Shown here one piece after another: positions 1-11,700 of a DNA stretch of 41,263 nt. A model generated the notes under the pieces. That model ran no database searches and was not told where the DNA came from. It saw only the letters and a program-made list of their open reading frames with translations. The DNA is taken from positions 1-41,263 of the forward strand of contig NZ_CAGKLC010000038.1 in the NCBI RefSeq assembly GCF_903469665.1, given 5' to 3'. Made by a program: the position numbers and the translations under genes. The number at the start of each line of letters is the position of its first letter. The stretch's first letter is position 1. Source of the stretch: Flavobacterium sp. UGB4466 (lineage in GTDB: Bacteria; Bacteroidota; Bacteroidia; Flavobacteriales; Flavobacteriaceae).

Positions 1-1950
1 GGGTATTCCGGAATTGTTCAGAGTGAGGTTCTGTTTAAAGAAGACGGTACAGGAACTAAACGTCTGGTGAGTTATCTAGTTGCCGAAGAAGGATTTTCAG
101 AGTCTGATTTGAAATCGTATCTTTTAGGATTGGTTCCGGATTATATGGTTCCTCAGGTGTTTGTGGTTTTAGATCAGATGCCATTAACTTCAAACGGAAA
201 GATCGACAGAAAAGCATTACCGGATCCTACTGTTACAGAAGGGCGTGTGTATGTAGCACCTGAAACCGAAACCGAAAAAGATTTGACTGCGATCTGGCAG
301 GATTTACTCAAAGTAGAGCAAGTTGGTGTTACCGATAATTTCTTCGAACTGGGCGGTGATTCTATTATTGTCATTCAGGTAGTCAGCAGAGCAAAGAAAA
401 AAGGATATGAAATTCAGGTGCAAGACTTGTTTGATTACCAAACCATAGCAGATTTGGCTGTGGCTGTAGAGCAAAACAGTCAAAGTCAGAGCACAGCTGA
501 ACAAGGACTTTTAGAGGGTGAAGTGCCTTTGTCGCCAAGTCAACAGTGGTTTTTTGAGCAACACCAGGAAGCACTTTCACATTTCAATCAGGCCTTCCTT
601 TTAAGTATAAGCAAAGAGGTGACCAAAGAAAAATTAGAACAAATCGTAAATCTAATTGCCAAACGTCATGATTCGCTTCGCTTTAGATATACCAAACAAA
701 AAGAGGAATGGAAGCAGTTTTATGGGGAATTTACAAATGTCTTCCAAACTGAAACTCTTGAGGAAAGTAAAAACACTAGCGAAGCCATTACCGCAATTTG
801 TGTAAAACATCAGGAATCTCTGGATATTGAAAAAGGAGATATCGTACGATTTGTTTTGATTGAAACACCGGAGGCTGAGGTTAGCAACAGATTCTTTATG
901 GTAGCTCATCACCTTGCTGTAGATAGGGGGTCATGGAGGTTTATCATTGATAATTTCGAAACCTTATTAAAAGAAGAAACGATAAATGAAACGCTTTATT
1001 TGGCCAATAAAAACAATTCGTTCAGAGATTGGGTATATAAATTGAAAGATTTTGCAGAGACAGAAGAAATAGAATCGCAGTTATCATATTGGCAGCAAGT
1101 TAATAATAATTACACGCCGATTCCAACCGACTTTTCAACAAATAAACCAACACGAGCGACCACGAAAACGCATGATGTAATGCTGAATCAGGAATATACA
1201 GGCAGTTTGTTGAAAGAAGTTAATGAGGCGTACAATACTGAGATTAACGATTTAATGTTAAGTGCTTTACAAATGACTTTTGAAGAGGTATTCCAGATAC
1301 AGCGACTGGCGTTGGGATTTGAAGAGTACGGAAGAGAAAATCTATTTTCGAACATTGATCTTTCGGGAACTACAGGTTGGTTTACCAATAAATACCCTGT
1401 GATTTTGTCCCGAGATGGAGTGACAACAGAAGGCGATACGATCAAATCGGTAAAAGAAATATTGCGTAAAATTCCAACAAAAGGAATGGGGTATGGGTGT
1501 TTGCGTTATTTACACTCTTCTGAGGAAACACGCAATTCGTTAAAAGACTGCCGATGGGATGTTGTATTTAATTATCTGGGGCAGATCGATAATGTAATCA
1601 ACCCAAAAGGAATCTTCACAGCGGCCTCAGAATATTCCGGAGCCGACATCAGTCCTGCTGCAATACTAGAAGAAAAGTTTATCATAAAAGCAATTATTGT
1701 TAACAATGAGCTTAAAATTGCCTGGGACTATTCTACAGAGCATTATCGTCCTGAAACAGTCAAAAAACTGGCAGATCAATTTATAGTCAATTTAATTCAG
1801 TTAATCAAACACTGTATCGATAAAGAAGGCAGGGAAGTAACACCATCCGATTTTGGGTTAAGTGACGTATTGGATTTTAAAGAATTGGACGAGTTGTTTG
1901 AAACAGAATTGCATGAAAATGCTGAAAATGAAGTAGTCTTGAGATTTTAA
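1..1950 (+). CDS. NRPS, 3' end: A(C-term)-T-E
   Basis: This is the C-terminal part of a non-ribosomal peptide synthetase; the frame is open from base 1 (649 residues visible), so the true start lies left of the window. Visible domains are the end of an adenylation domain (A10 motif NGKIDRKALP, lysine at residue 67), a thiolation domain (LGGDS, phosphopantetheine Ser121) and an epimerisation domain at about residues 170-620. The E domain shows HHLAVDRGSW (H303, H304, D308), YGREN..GWFTNKYP and FNYLGQ, all typical of the family. The module therefore delivers a D-amino acid, but its identity cannot be read because the A-domain pocket is outside the window. The C-terminus ENEVVLRF is a plausible short docking motif for the TubC-like domain that starts the next protein, 208 bases downstream. 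A GTG at base 67 is not the start. Confidence 0.95.
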   Translation, partial: GYSGIVQSEVLFKEDGTGTKRLVSYLVAEEGFSESDLKSYLLGLVPDYMVPQVFVVLDQMPLTSNGKIDRKALPDPTVTEGRVYVAPETETEKDLTAIWQDLLKVEQVGVTDNFFELGGDSIIVIQVVSRAKKKGYEIQVQDLFDYQTIADLAVAVEQNSQSQSTAEQGLLEGEVPLSPSQQWFFEQHQEALSHFNQAFLLSISKEVTKEKLEQIVNLIAKRHDSLRFRYTKQKEEWKQFYGEFTNVFQTETLEESKNTSEAITAICVKHQESLDIEKGDIVRFVLIETPEAEVSNRFFMVAHHLAVDRGSWRFIIDNFETLLKEETINETLYLANKNNSFRDWVYKLKDFAETEEIESQLSYWQQVNNNYTPIPTDFSTNKPTRATTKTHDVMLNQEYTGSLLKEVNEAYNTEINDLMLSALQMTFEEVFQIQRLALGFEEYGRENLFSNIDLSGTTGWFTNKYPVILSRDGVTTEGDTIKSVKEILRKIPTKGMGYGCLRYLHSSEETRNSLKDCRWDVVFNYLGQIDNVINPKGIFTAASEYSGADISPAAILEEKFIIKAIIVNNELKIAWDYSTEHYRPETVKKLADQFIVNLIQLIKHCIDKEGREVTPSDFGLSDVLDFKELDELFETELHENAENEVVLRF

Positions 1951-1985
1951 AACCGATCTGGCCTTAGAATCCCTGTTGTTAATTT

Positions 1986-2069
1986 TATAGCACTGTATCA
2001 GTTTGATAAATTGTAAAAACTCCTGATACAGTTCTATAACTTTCAAATACTTACACACAAACAAGTATT
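1986..2069 (+). promoter_or_regulatory. Two hairpins between NRPS genes
   Basis: The 208-base gap between the first two NRPS genes holds two inverted repeats. The first pairs TATAG-CA-CTGTATCAG (1986-2001) with CTGATACAG-TT-CTATA (2023-2038): 9 + 5 base pairs around a 2x2 internal loop. The second pairs AATACTT (2046-2052) with AAGTATT (2063-2069). Neither is followed by a T-run, so they are not clear terminators. They could be transcript-processing or attenuation elements; the role is inferred only. Confidence 0.5.
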
Positions 2070-2158
2070 ACGGTATCTAATTTATAACCAAAGCAAAAAA
2101 GTACATCATCAATTGGAGGGAGTGAATTCACCACCGCCGGAAAAGATATTTTAAAATT

Positions 2159-5100
2159 ATGGAAAAGTTTATTCAAGAATTAAAAGAACTCGATTTATAC
2201 CTTAAAATCAATGGTAAAGATCTGCTGCTTGTAGGCAAAGAGGGCAACTTAACGGCTTCTGACCTGGAAAAAGTGAATCGTCATGGTAACATCATTTCTT
2301 TTATAAAAGACAATAAAAAAGAGCTGTTCGACTTTTTAAATAAAAACAGTTTTAAACTTCAAAGAGAGAACGTAGCTTCAATTTATGAACTCTGTCCTGC
2401 ACAGGAAGGAATTCTTTTTCATAGTTTATACTTATCTAGTATGGGTGAGGAAGATTATGCGACCAATCTGACCCAAAATTCAATGGAATTCACCTCAGAA
2501 ATTAATGTAGAAATCTTTAAAAAAGCCTGGCAAAACGTCATTGAAAATCACACTACACTTAGAACAGGTTTTATTACCGATGCAGTAAAAATACCTGTCC
2601 AGTTTGTAAATAAAAAAGTAGAAGTCCCTTTTCTGTTTTTTGATTACAGCCAATTTTCTCAGGAAGAGGCAAATGAAAAATTTGAGGCATATCGTATCAA
2701 TGACGCTAAAGATGGATTTTCTTTTACAAACCCTCCTTTGATGCGCATTACTTTGATAAAATTTAATGAAGCCCGATATACAATGATCTGGACAAGGCAT
2801 CATATTTTATTAGACGGCTGGTCTACTCAAATTTTACTTAAAGAACTTTTAACGTTTTATACTCAAATTGTAAAAGGTATAGAGCCTGTAGTCCAAAAGG
2901 AAGATCTTTTTGAAGATCACATAAAATACCTTAAAGCGATCGATTCTTATAAAGAAAGAGCTTTTTGGAAAGAGTATTTTAACGGGTTTGAACAGTCCTC
3001 CCTAATGCCTTTTACTTCGGAATTGTTGGAAAGAAATAAAGGAAAAGGAGCGTACAGTAGAGAAAAACTTGTTTTAGATAAAGAGTACACTCAAAAAGTA
3101 GTTGCGCTTTCAAAATCATTTCAGGTAACCACCAATACACTAATGCAGGGGGTTTGGGCAATCGTTTTGTCAAAATACACCAATCTGCAAGACATTATTT
3201 TTGGCGTAACAGTTTCAGGGCGTCCGGCTGATTTGGACTATGATAATAAGTTGGGGCTTTTTATCAACACGCTTCCGTTGCGTTGTAAACTGGAAAACGA
3301 TGAAAATATTGGCGATTTTTTTCGAAGAATACAGCAGGAAAACGCAGCGATAAGAAATTTTCAGCATACAGCCATCAACACCATTAAAGAACTCAATTCG
3401 ATCAAAGAAGAACTATTCGATTCATTATGGGTCTTTAACAATTTCCCGGTTACCGAACAATCAGACGCTGAAAGTAAAGAGTTAAGCGTTGAGGATCAGA
3501 GTTCTAATGGTAATACAAATTATTTAATAACTATTCACCTTGTTTTAAAAGAGACACTTGGCATGTTCTTTTCCTACAATAGTGATTTGATAGAGGAACA
3601 GTACATAAAAATGATGTGCACCCACATCAAAACTTTATTAGATCAGCTGTTGGAAGGAAAAAGCACCATTTCATCTCTAAATATTCTTTCGGCAAAGGAG
3701 CAGACGATATTATTAAACGACTTTAACGATACGGCTGTAGAATATCCTAGAGACGTGACATTGGTAGATGTTTTTGAAAAACAAGTTGCAAAAACTCCAA
3801 ATGCAACCGCTTTAGTTTTTGAGGGACAAAAAATGACGTATTCAGAGCTCAATTTCAAGGCTAATCAATTAGCCAATTATTTAATCGAAAAAGGGGTGCA
3901 GCCTGACACCTTGGTGGGCATTTGTATCGATCGATCTTTTGAAATGTTAATCGGAATACTAGGAATTTTAAAATCAGGAGGAGCTTATGTGCCAATAGAT
4001 CCCGAATATCCGGAAAGTCGTGTTGATTATATTCTGGAAGATACTCATACACCTTTAGTGCTGGTTGGAAATTCTACTGAAGCATTAATCGAGCAGTTCA
4101 AAGGTAAATCAGTTGTAAATCTGGAGCAATGGGACTCCTTATTTGCAGGCTATTCCGGAGAAAATACAGCGACCAAACTGACGCCGTCAAATTTAGCTTA
4201 TGTTATCTACACTTCAGGCTCCACCGGACAGCCTAAAGGGGTTATGAACGAACATTTGGGAGTGGTAAACAGATTGTTCTGGGCAAGAGATTATTATAAG
4301 CTGAACGAGAATGATGTTTTAATACAAAAAACTACTTTCAGTTTTGATGTTTCCGTTTGGGAATTGTTGCTGCCTTTGCAAGTAGGATGTCAGTTAATAA
4401 TTGCAAAACCGGGAGGACACAAAGACAGCGATTATTTAATTCAGTTAATCAAAGAATATCATGTAAGCATGATACATTTCGTTCCGTCTATGTTAAGCAT
4501 GTTTTTGCTTGATATAGACGCGGAAGCCGCTATCGATTTAAAAAATGTAGTTTGCAGTGGAGAGGCATTAAAAACCAGCCAGGTAATAGAATTTCAAAAG
4601 AAACTGCCTACTACGTGTTTAAGTAATTTATACGGTCCAACTGAGGCCGCAATTGATGTGACGAGCTGGATAGCCCCGTCAGGATTTAAAAACAATGATA
4701 ATGTAGTAATCGGAAAACCTGTAGCAAACACGCAAATCATTATTGTAGATCAGGAGATGAAATTAGTTCCTGTAGGCGTAATAGGGGAATTGTGCATTGG
4801 CGGAGTTCAGGTAGCAAGAGGTTATTTGAATCGTCCTGACCTTAACGAAGATAAATTTATCGCCAACCCATTCCATTCTGGAAGGTTGTATAAAACAGGA
4901 GATAAAGCAAGATGGCTGGCAGACGGAAGTATAGAATACATTGGACGATCGGACGCACAGGTTAAAATTAGAGGTTATCGAATAGAATTGGGAGAAATAG
5001 AACATCAGTTACAAGAAATAGAAGGTATAGTAAAAGCCGTCGTACTGGTTAATGAAACGGAAGCTGGTGACAAGCAGCTAATAGCCTATGTAGTATCTCA

Positions 5101-8100
5101 AAAAAAGCAGGAAGCAACAAGCATAAAAGAGTATTTGTACGATAAGCTTCCCGAATATATGGTACCAGCGCAAATACTTCAGATCGAAAAAATTCCAATA
5201 ACAAATAATGGAAAACTAGACAAAAAAGCCTTAAAATTTTTAAATACCGAAGATGTTGTACCACAAGATATTTTTGTTGCACCAAAAAGTGAAACAGAAG
5301 AAAAAGTACAGAAAATTTGGAAAAAAGTATTGGAAATTGAAACAATCGGAGTACACGACAACTTCTTTAGAATTGGAGGACACAGCCTGCATTTGATGCG
5401 ACTCGTTAACGAATTTAATAAAGTATTCAACATTAGGCTGGGCTTAAAACAATTGTATAAAAACCCGACCATAGAAACTCAAGCATTATTAATTGCATCA
5501 TCACAATTTTCTGCTTTTACAAGTATTCCTAAAATTGCAGAACGCGAAGCATATCCGGTATCCGACGCTCAAAAAAGATTGTGGCTGTTAAGTCAGTTTC
5601 CGGAAGGTTCTGTGGCATACAATATGCCTGCACAGGTTACTTTGAAAGGAAAACATAATATAGATGACATCGAAAAAGCCATTAATTTGGTGATCGAGCG
5701 ACACGAAATATTGCGTACCGTTTTTAAAGTTCATTCTAATGGAGAAGTTTTACAGCATATCTTAAGCCCGAAAGAGTTGGGATTCAAAGTAGATTTTCAA
5801 ACCCTTAGTACAGTTGAAGCAACAGCTTATATAAAACAAGATTCTTTTAAAGTATATGATCTGGAGAAAGGCCCGTTGTTAAGAGTAAGTGTACTCCAGA
5901 CGGAAGACGAAATATATGTTTTGTATTTTAATATGCATCATATTATCAGCGATGGATGGTCGATGAACGTTTTGAAAAAAGACTTTTTGTTCTATTATGA
6001 AAGTATCCGAAACAAGCGCAATGATACTTTGCCGGCTTTAAGAATTCAGTACAAAGATTATGCAAACTGGCAGTTAGAAGCTTTAGAGCGTACTACAGAC
6101 CATGCAGACAAAATATTTTGGATGAATAAACTCCAGGGGGAGTTGCCTGTTTTGGATTTGCCTTCTTCAAAAGTCAGACCTAACAAAAAGAGCTATAACG
6201 GAACAAAGTTACTGGCACATCTGGGAGAAAAAGAAGTAAAGCAGATTAAAGCTTATACACAAACGAATGGCGGTAGTTTGTTTACCTTTTTACTGACGAC
6301 CTGGAATATTATGTTGTACAATTATACAGCAACCGGGGATATTGTTATGGGAACTCCAATTGCAGGACGAAATCATTCCGATTTATCAGATCAGATAGGC
6401 TTTTTTGTAAATACTCTGGCATTGAGGAATCAGATACAGCCTGATTATAGTTTCGACCGATTTTATAAAGAAGTAACCGAGTCAACTCTTCTGGCATTCG
6501 AACATCAAAACTACCCTTTCGATCGTTTGGTTGAAGACCTGAAAGTTAAAAAGAACAGCAGCAGAAGCGTTGTATTTGATATCATGCTGATTTTGCAAAA
6601 CGCACAGCAGTCGAGAGAAGATAATACCAGCATCAACGCTTCTAATATAGATCGTATTTTGAATTTGGGGCAGACTATAACAAAATTTGACCTGGATATC
6701 AATTGTAAAGAATTTAACAGCTACCTGTCTTATGAAATCTCATTCAACAATGATGTTTACGACACAGAGATGATCTCTGATTTGATGGGGCATTACAAAC
6801 AATTGGTAAAAAACATCTTAAAGTCTTCAAAATTGGCACTTGCTTCTATTTCTTATTTATCAGAAGAAGAAGAAACAGAATTGCTTTATACGTATAATGA
6901 TACTAAAGCCGAGTATCCGTCTGGAGAAACCGTATTGGATTTATTCAATAGTCAGGTCCAAAGGAGACCGGAAGCCATTGCTGTAATTGCTAATAATGAG
7001 CGTTTGACTTATAAAGAGTTAGCCGAAAAATCAACGCAGTTTGCTTTACATCTGATGAGTTGCGGCGTAGAAAGAGACACGCTCGTACCGATTTGTATGG
7101 ACAGGTCTGTAGAAGTAATCATTGGTTTATTAGGAATACTAAAAGCAGGTGGAGCTTACGTTCCTATCGATCCTAACTACCCTAAAAAACGAATCGATTT
7201 TATTATAGAAGACACCAACGCAAAAATAATAGTTACGAAAAAGAAATTCTCCTCATTATTCCATGCTTTTGAAACCGAAAAGAGTGTAATATACCTGGAT
7301 GTTTTATTACCTGAAATTCAGGAGGTATCGACTGCTGATTTTGCGAATAAAATCAGTCCGGAACAATTGATTAATGTCATCTATACTTCCGGAACTACAG
7401 GTCAGCCAAAAGGAGTTATGATTGAGCACAAGTCCATTCTTAACCATGCCAGATGGAGTATCAAAAACTATAAATTTTCTGAGGGGGATAATGTCGCTAA
7501 GTACTTAAATTTTGCTTTCGATGCTTCGGCAGAAGAAATTTACCCGACACTTTTATCCGGAGCCACATTAAACTTTATTCCTGAAGATTGTTTGACCAAT
7601 ATTCCCCGCTTAAATGAATATTTGATCGACAACAATATGTCGGTACTGGTTCTTCCTTCCGTAATGTTACAGGAATTTACCAAATGCAAAAACACTACCC
7701 TAAGAATGCTGATCGTTGGAGGTGAAAAAATTGAAGATGCGAACAAAAATAATTTTGAGGTTTTCAACCATTATGGACCTACGGAAACTACCGTAACCTG
7801 TCTTAGTTATCAGCTCAAAAAGCAGAACAAAAATATTTTTGCTCCTATTGGAAATCCGATAGACAACGCCTCTGTCATCATTTTAGATACAAATGGCAAA
7901 TTGGTTCCAAAAGGGATGATAGGGGAATTGCACATCGGAGGAGTCGGACTATCGAGAGGCTATTTAAACAACCCAATTTTAACCAATGAAAAATTCGTTA
8001 CCAATCCTTACAACAGTAATGAAAAATTATACAAATCAGGAGATTTAGCAAGACGATTGCCAGATGGTAAAATAGAGTTTATTGGCAGAAAGGATGAACA

Positions 8101-8728
8101 GGTAAAAATCAGAGGATACCGAATAGAACTGGGAGAGATAGAACACGCGATCTTAAATCTTGAAGAAATCGAAAACACAGTAGTTCAGATCAGAAAAAGT
8201 ACTACTGGTGAGAACGATCTGATTGCTTTTATCGCGGCTACAAACAAACAAAAAACTTCTCAACTAAGAGCCTCTCTAAAAGCATATCTACCGGACTACA
8301 TGATTCCGTCCTATTTTATTCAGGTCGATCAGTTTAAACTCACCTCTAACGGTAAGGTTGATAAGAAAGATTTAGAAACTTTCGACCTTTCTACAATTGT
8401 TGCAGGAGAAGAATATGTGGCGCCAAGAGATGAAAATGAGGAAAAAATAGCTCAGGTTTTAGCACAGCAATTGGGAAAAAATACAGAAAGTATTGGCGTA
8501 TTCGATCAGTTCTTTGACATAGGGGCAACTTCTATACGCTTAATGACAATTGCAGGAGAATTAAGTGAAGTATTCGGAATAGAAATAACAGTCGTAACAC
8601 TATTTGAATATGCTAACATAGATCAGCTAAATGAATACATCAAAGCCCATCAAAACCCTGAAAAAACTTCAAAAGAAGAGGAAGAAGACCTGTCCGGCGT
8701 CTTAGATGAAATAATTGATTTAATGTAA
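2159..8728 (+). CDS. NRPS, TubC-C-A(Ser)-T-C-A-T, two modules
   Basis: A two-module NRPS of 2189 residues. Order: TubC-type docking domain (about 1-60); condensation domain with HHILLDG (H214, H215, D219), whose opening YELCPAQEGILFHSLY resembles C domains acting after an E domain; adenylation domain 1 (YTSGSTG from Y684, FDVSVWE with D730, K1019); T (IGGHS, Ser1076); condensation domain 2 (HHIISDG, H1260-H1261, D1265); adenylation domain 2 (YTSGTTG from Y1742, FDASAEE with D1788, K2066); T (IGATS, Ser2125). The pocket code of A1 reads DVWHVSLIDK, one conservative change from the usual serine code. A2 reads DAEVIGHVTK; E239 recalls lysine-type codes such as DAESIGSVCK, but this is tentative. 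The acidic tail EEEEDLSGVLDEIIDLM probably docks to the PKS that begins 20 bases downstream. Confidence 0.95.
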   Translation: MEKFIQELKELDLYLKINGKDLLLVGKEGNLTASDLEKVNRHGNIISFIKDNKKELFDFLNKNSFKLQRENVASIYELCPAQEGILFHSLYLSSMGEEDYATNLTQNSMEFTSEINVEIFKKAWQNVIENHTTLRTGFITDAVKIPVQFVNKKVEVPFLFFDYSQFSQEEANEKFEAYRINDAKDGFSFTNPPLMRITLIKFNEARYTMIWTRHHILLDGWSTQILLKELLTFYTQIVKGIEPVVQKEDLFEDHIKYLKAIDSYKERAFWKEYFNGFEQSSLMPFTSELLERNKGKGAYSREKLVLDKEYTQKVVALSKSFQVTTNTLMQGVWAIVLSKYTNLQDIIFGVTVSGRPADLDYDNKLGLFINTLPLRCKLENDENIGDFFRRIQQENAAIRNFQHTAINTIKELNSIKEELFDSLWVFNNFPVTEQSDAESKELSVEDQSSNGNTNYLITIHLVLKETLGMFFSYNSDLIEEQYIKMMCTHIKTLLDQLLEGKSTISSLNILSAKEQTILLNDFNDTAVEYPRDVTLVDVFEKQVAKTPNATALVFEGQKMTYSELNFKANQLANYLIEKGVQPDTLVGICIDRSFEMLIGILGILKSGGAYVPIDPEYPESRVDYILEDTHTPLVLVGNSTEALIEQFKGKSVVNLEQWDSLFAGYSGENTATKLTPSNLAYVIYTSGSTGQPKGVMNEHLGVVNRLFWARDYYKLNENDVLIQKTTFSFDVSVWELLLPLQVGCQLIIAKPGGHKDSDYLIQLIKEYHVSMIHFVPSMLSMFLLDIDAEAAIDLKNVVCSGEALKTSQVIEFQKKLPTTCLSNLYGPTEAAIDVTSWIAPSGFKNNDNVVIGKPVANTQIIIVDQEMKLVPVGVIGELCIGGVQVARGYLNRPDLNEDKFIANPFHSGRLYKTGDKARWLADGSIEYIGRSDAQVKIRGYRIELGEIEHQLQEIEGIVKAVVLVNETEAGDKQLIAYVVSQKKQEATSIKEYLYDKLPEYMVPAQILQIEKIPITNNGKLDKKALKFLNTEDVVPQDIFVAPKSETEEKVQKIWKKVLEIETIGVHDNFFRIGGHSLHLMRLVNEFNKVFNIRLGLKQLYKNPTIETQALLIASSQFSAFTSIPKIAEREAYPVSDAQKRLWLLSQFPEGSVAYNMPAQVTLKGKHNIDDIEKAINLVIERHEILRTVFKVHSNGEVLQHILSPKELGFKVDFQTLSTVEATAYIKQDSFKVYDLEKGPLLRVSVLQTEDEIYVLYFNMHHIISDGWSMNVLKKDFLFYYESIRNKRNDTLPALRIQYKDYANWQLEALERTTDHADKIFWMNKLQGELPVLDLPSSKVRPNKKSYNGTKLLAHLGEKEVKQIKAYTQTNGGSLFTFLLTTWNIMLYNYTATGDIVMGTPIAGRNHSDLSDQIGFFVNTLALRNQIQPDYSFDRFYKEVTESTLLAFEHQNYPFDRLVEDLKVKKNSSRSVVFDIMLILQNAQQSREDNTSINASNIDRILNLGQTITKFDLDINCKEFNSYLSYEISFNNDVYDTEMISDLMGHYKQLVKNILKSSKLALASISYLSEEEETELLYTYNDTKAEYPSGETVLDLFNSQVQRRPEAIAVIANNERLTYKELAEKSTQFALHLMSCGVERDTLVPICMDRSVEVIIGLLGILKAGGAYVPIDPNYPKKRIDFIIEDTNAKIIVTKKKFSSLFHAFETEKSVIYLDVLLPEIQEVSTADFANKISPEQLINVIYTSGTTGQPKGVMIEHKSILNHARWSIKNYKFSEGDNVAKYLNFAFDASAEEIYPTLLSGATLNFIPEDCLTNIPRLNEYLIDNNMSVLVLPSVMLQEFTKCKNTTLRMLIVGGEKIEDANKNNFEVFNHYGPTETTVTCLSYQLKKQNKNIFAPIGNPIDNASVIILDTNGKLVPKGMIGELHIGGVGLSRGYLNNPILTNEKFVTNPYNSNEKLYKSGDLARRLPDGKIEFIGRKDEQVKIRGYRIELGEIEHAILNLEEIENTVVQIRKSTTGENDLIAFIAATNKQKTSQLRASLKAYLPDYMIPSYFIQVDQFKLTSNGKVDKKDLETFDLSTIVAGEEYVAPRDENEEKIAQVLAQQLGKNTESIGVFDQFFDIGATSIRLMTIAGELSEVFGIEITVVTLFEYANIDQLNEYIKAHQNPEKTSKEEEEDLSGVLDEIIDLM

Positions 8729-8748
8729 ATAGTAATACTCTTTTAATC

Positions 8749-11700
8749 ATGAAAAATACTTCAATAAAAAAGGACATTGCCATCATAGGGATGTCCGGAA
8801 AATTTCCACAGTCGAAAAATATTGAGCAATTCTGGAAAAATTTGCAGGAAGGCCAGGAGATGATTCATTTCTATTCTGAATTGGAACTTAAAGAGTTAGG
8901 AATTAACAGCAAAGAAAAAGATCCAAACTTTGTCGGTGTCACCTCAAGAATCGATGATGCAGAATGTTTTGATTACCAGTTTTTTGGTTACACTAAAGAT
9001 GAAGCCGAAATCATGGATCCGCAAACCAGACTGCTGCACGAACACATCTGGCTGGCCCTTGAGGATTCGGGCACCAAAACAACGCATTACGGTGGTAAAA
9101 TTGGTTTGTACACTGCCGTAAATGATAACTTTAATTGGAGGTTACATGCTAAAGTATCCAATAACAATAAAGTAAATCCTTTTTACGCCAATCAGCTCTC
9201 CAACAGGAGTTTTGCCAATACTTTAATTTCTTATAAGCTTAATTTGAAGGGGCCAAGCCTTATTGTAGATACCGCCTGTTCAAGTTCTTTGGCGGCCGTG
9301 CATATGGCTTGTAGAAATTTATTATTAAAAGAATGTTCGATTGCCGTTACCGGAGGAGTGAAAATACTAACCCGAAAAGAAACAGGCTACAATTACGAAG
9401 AAGGAATGATCTATTCTAAGGATGGTCATTGCAGGGCATTTGATGAATCGTCATCGGGTATAGTCAACGGAGAAGGTATAGGTATTGTAGTGCTAAAAAG
9501 ACTAGAAGATGCCTTAAGAGATCGTGACAATATTTATTCGGTAATTCGTGGAACAGCACTTAATAATGACGGTAACCGAAAAGTAGGCTATACGGCACCA
9601 AGTGTTCAGGGACAATACGAATGTATCAATCTGGCACACAGAATGGCTGATGTAACACCAGAATCGATAGGATATATTGAAACACACGGAACGGCTACGA
9701 AATTAGGAGATCCGATAGAGATAGAAGCCCTAAACAAAGCTTTTAATTATGATACCAATCATTCCTGTGCCATCGGATCTGTTAAAACCAATATTGGTCA
9801 TTTGGATTCTGCTGCCGGAATTGCGGGTTTAATTAAAGCGACAATGGTAATCAATCAAAAAAGCATACCTGAATCGTTACATTTTAAAATTCCAAACCCA
9901 CAGATCAATTTTAAAAAAGGCCCTTTTTACGTCAACACAAAACAAACAGCTTGGAACAATCATAGTCCATTGCGTGCAGGAGTAAGTGCTTTTGGTATAG
10001 GTGGGAACAACGTTCATGTCATATTAGAAGAAGCACCTGAAAGAGCGGCATCTGAAACCAATAATCCTTATTATCTACTGCGTTACTCTGCTAAATCACA
10101 GTGGTCACTGGATAAGTTTCAGGAAAATTTGAAAACCTTTTTAGCCACAAAAAAGGACACAAAACTAGCCGATTTAGCCTATACACTGCAAACCGGAAGA
10201 GACCAGTTTAAATACAATAGGTTTTTGGTATGCAAAAGCAAAGAGGAGGCCCTTAAAATACTAGAGAGCGAAGATCAGGACGGTTTATTTTCCGGAAAAT
10301 TAAAGAATACTGGTAAAGTAGCATTTATGTGCTCGGGATCGGGTTCTCAATACTTAAATATGGGGAAAGACTTGTATCATGACAGTCCGTACTTCAAAGA
10401 ATATATCGACAAAGGTTTTGCGTACTTAGAAAGAGAAACCGGAATCGATTATGGAGCCATCCTGTTCCCGAACGAGCAGTCGGCACAACAAACGAACAAT
10501 ATAAATGATAACATACATACACAACCTTTGGTTTTTGTTTTTGAGTATGCTGTAGCCAAAACCTTGATGCATTTAGGGATTAATCCCAATTATTTGATCG
10601 GACATAGTACAGGTGAGTACGTAGCGGCTTGTTTAAGTGGGATCTTTACTTTTGAAGCCGCCTTATCCTTATTGATTAAAAGAGGGGAATTGATGTCAGC
10701 AGCTCCTAAGGGAAGCATGCTAAGTGTAAGTTTGTCTAAAGAAAAAATAACCGCCTATCTAAACAGTGATGTAGGTCTTGCGGTAATCAATTCGCCCGAA
10801 TCTTGTGTAGTGTCAGGAACCATTGAGGGTATTGATGCACTCAAAGCCATTTTGGAAGAAAAAGATATTGCTTGTTCAAGAATCCGAGTTTCACTTGCAG
10901 GACATTCTTTTTTGCTGGATTCTATTTTAAAAGAATTTGAAGAAGCATTCCGCAATATCACCCTGTCTGAACCAACAATTCCAGTATTGTCCAACTATAC
11001 CGGAGAAATACTGACTAAAGAAGAAGCCACTTCGGTAACCTATTGGGTCAATCATTTAAGAAACACCGTTCAGTTTTCAAAAGGACTACAGCAATTGTTA
11101 ACCATTAAGAATTTGGCATTTTTAGAAATTGGGCCAGGAAATGCACTAACAAGTGTATTTAAGCAGCACAGTAAAGAAAATATACACGACCATATAGCAC
11201 TTAACATGCTGAGACATCCAAGTCAGGAAATAAATGATACTCAGTTTTTTCTACAGCAATTAGGAGAACTGTGGTTTCAGGGTATCGATATTAATTGGGA
11301 ATCCTATTATGGCGATTATTTGCCCAATAAAATTTCGGCTCCTGCTTATGTTTTTCACCAAACCAAATTCCTGGCACGTGTTAATCCTCTTGACAATTTG
11401 AATGGTAACGCTTTCAATACCTTTGAATATGAAGTAGAGGATAATTTTAACGAAGACGAAGAAATGTACAAAGAAGATGCGGATAGGGAGTTAATGAATA
11501 CCCCCTACAAGGAACCCTCAACTGATACAGAAAAACAATTAGTAGAAATTTGGCAGGACTTCTTCAGTATTAATAAAATTGGAATTCTGGATGACTTTTT
11601 TGCGCTGGGAGGTAACTCTTTAAAAGGAGTCACCATGCTAAAACTGATTCAGAAAACATTCGAGATCGATATTAAAATTAAAGATTTTTATAAAAAATCA

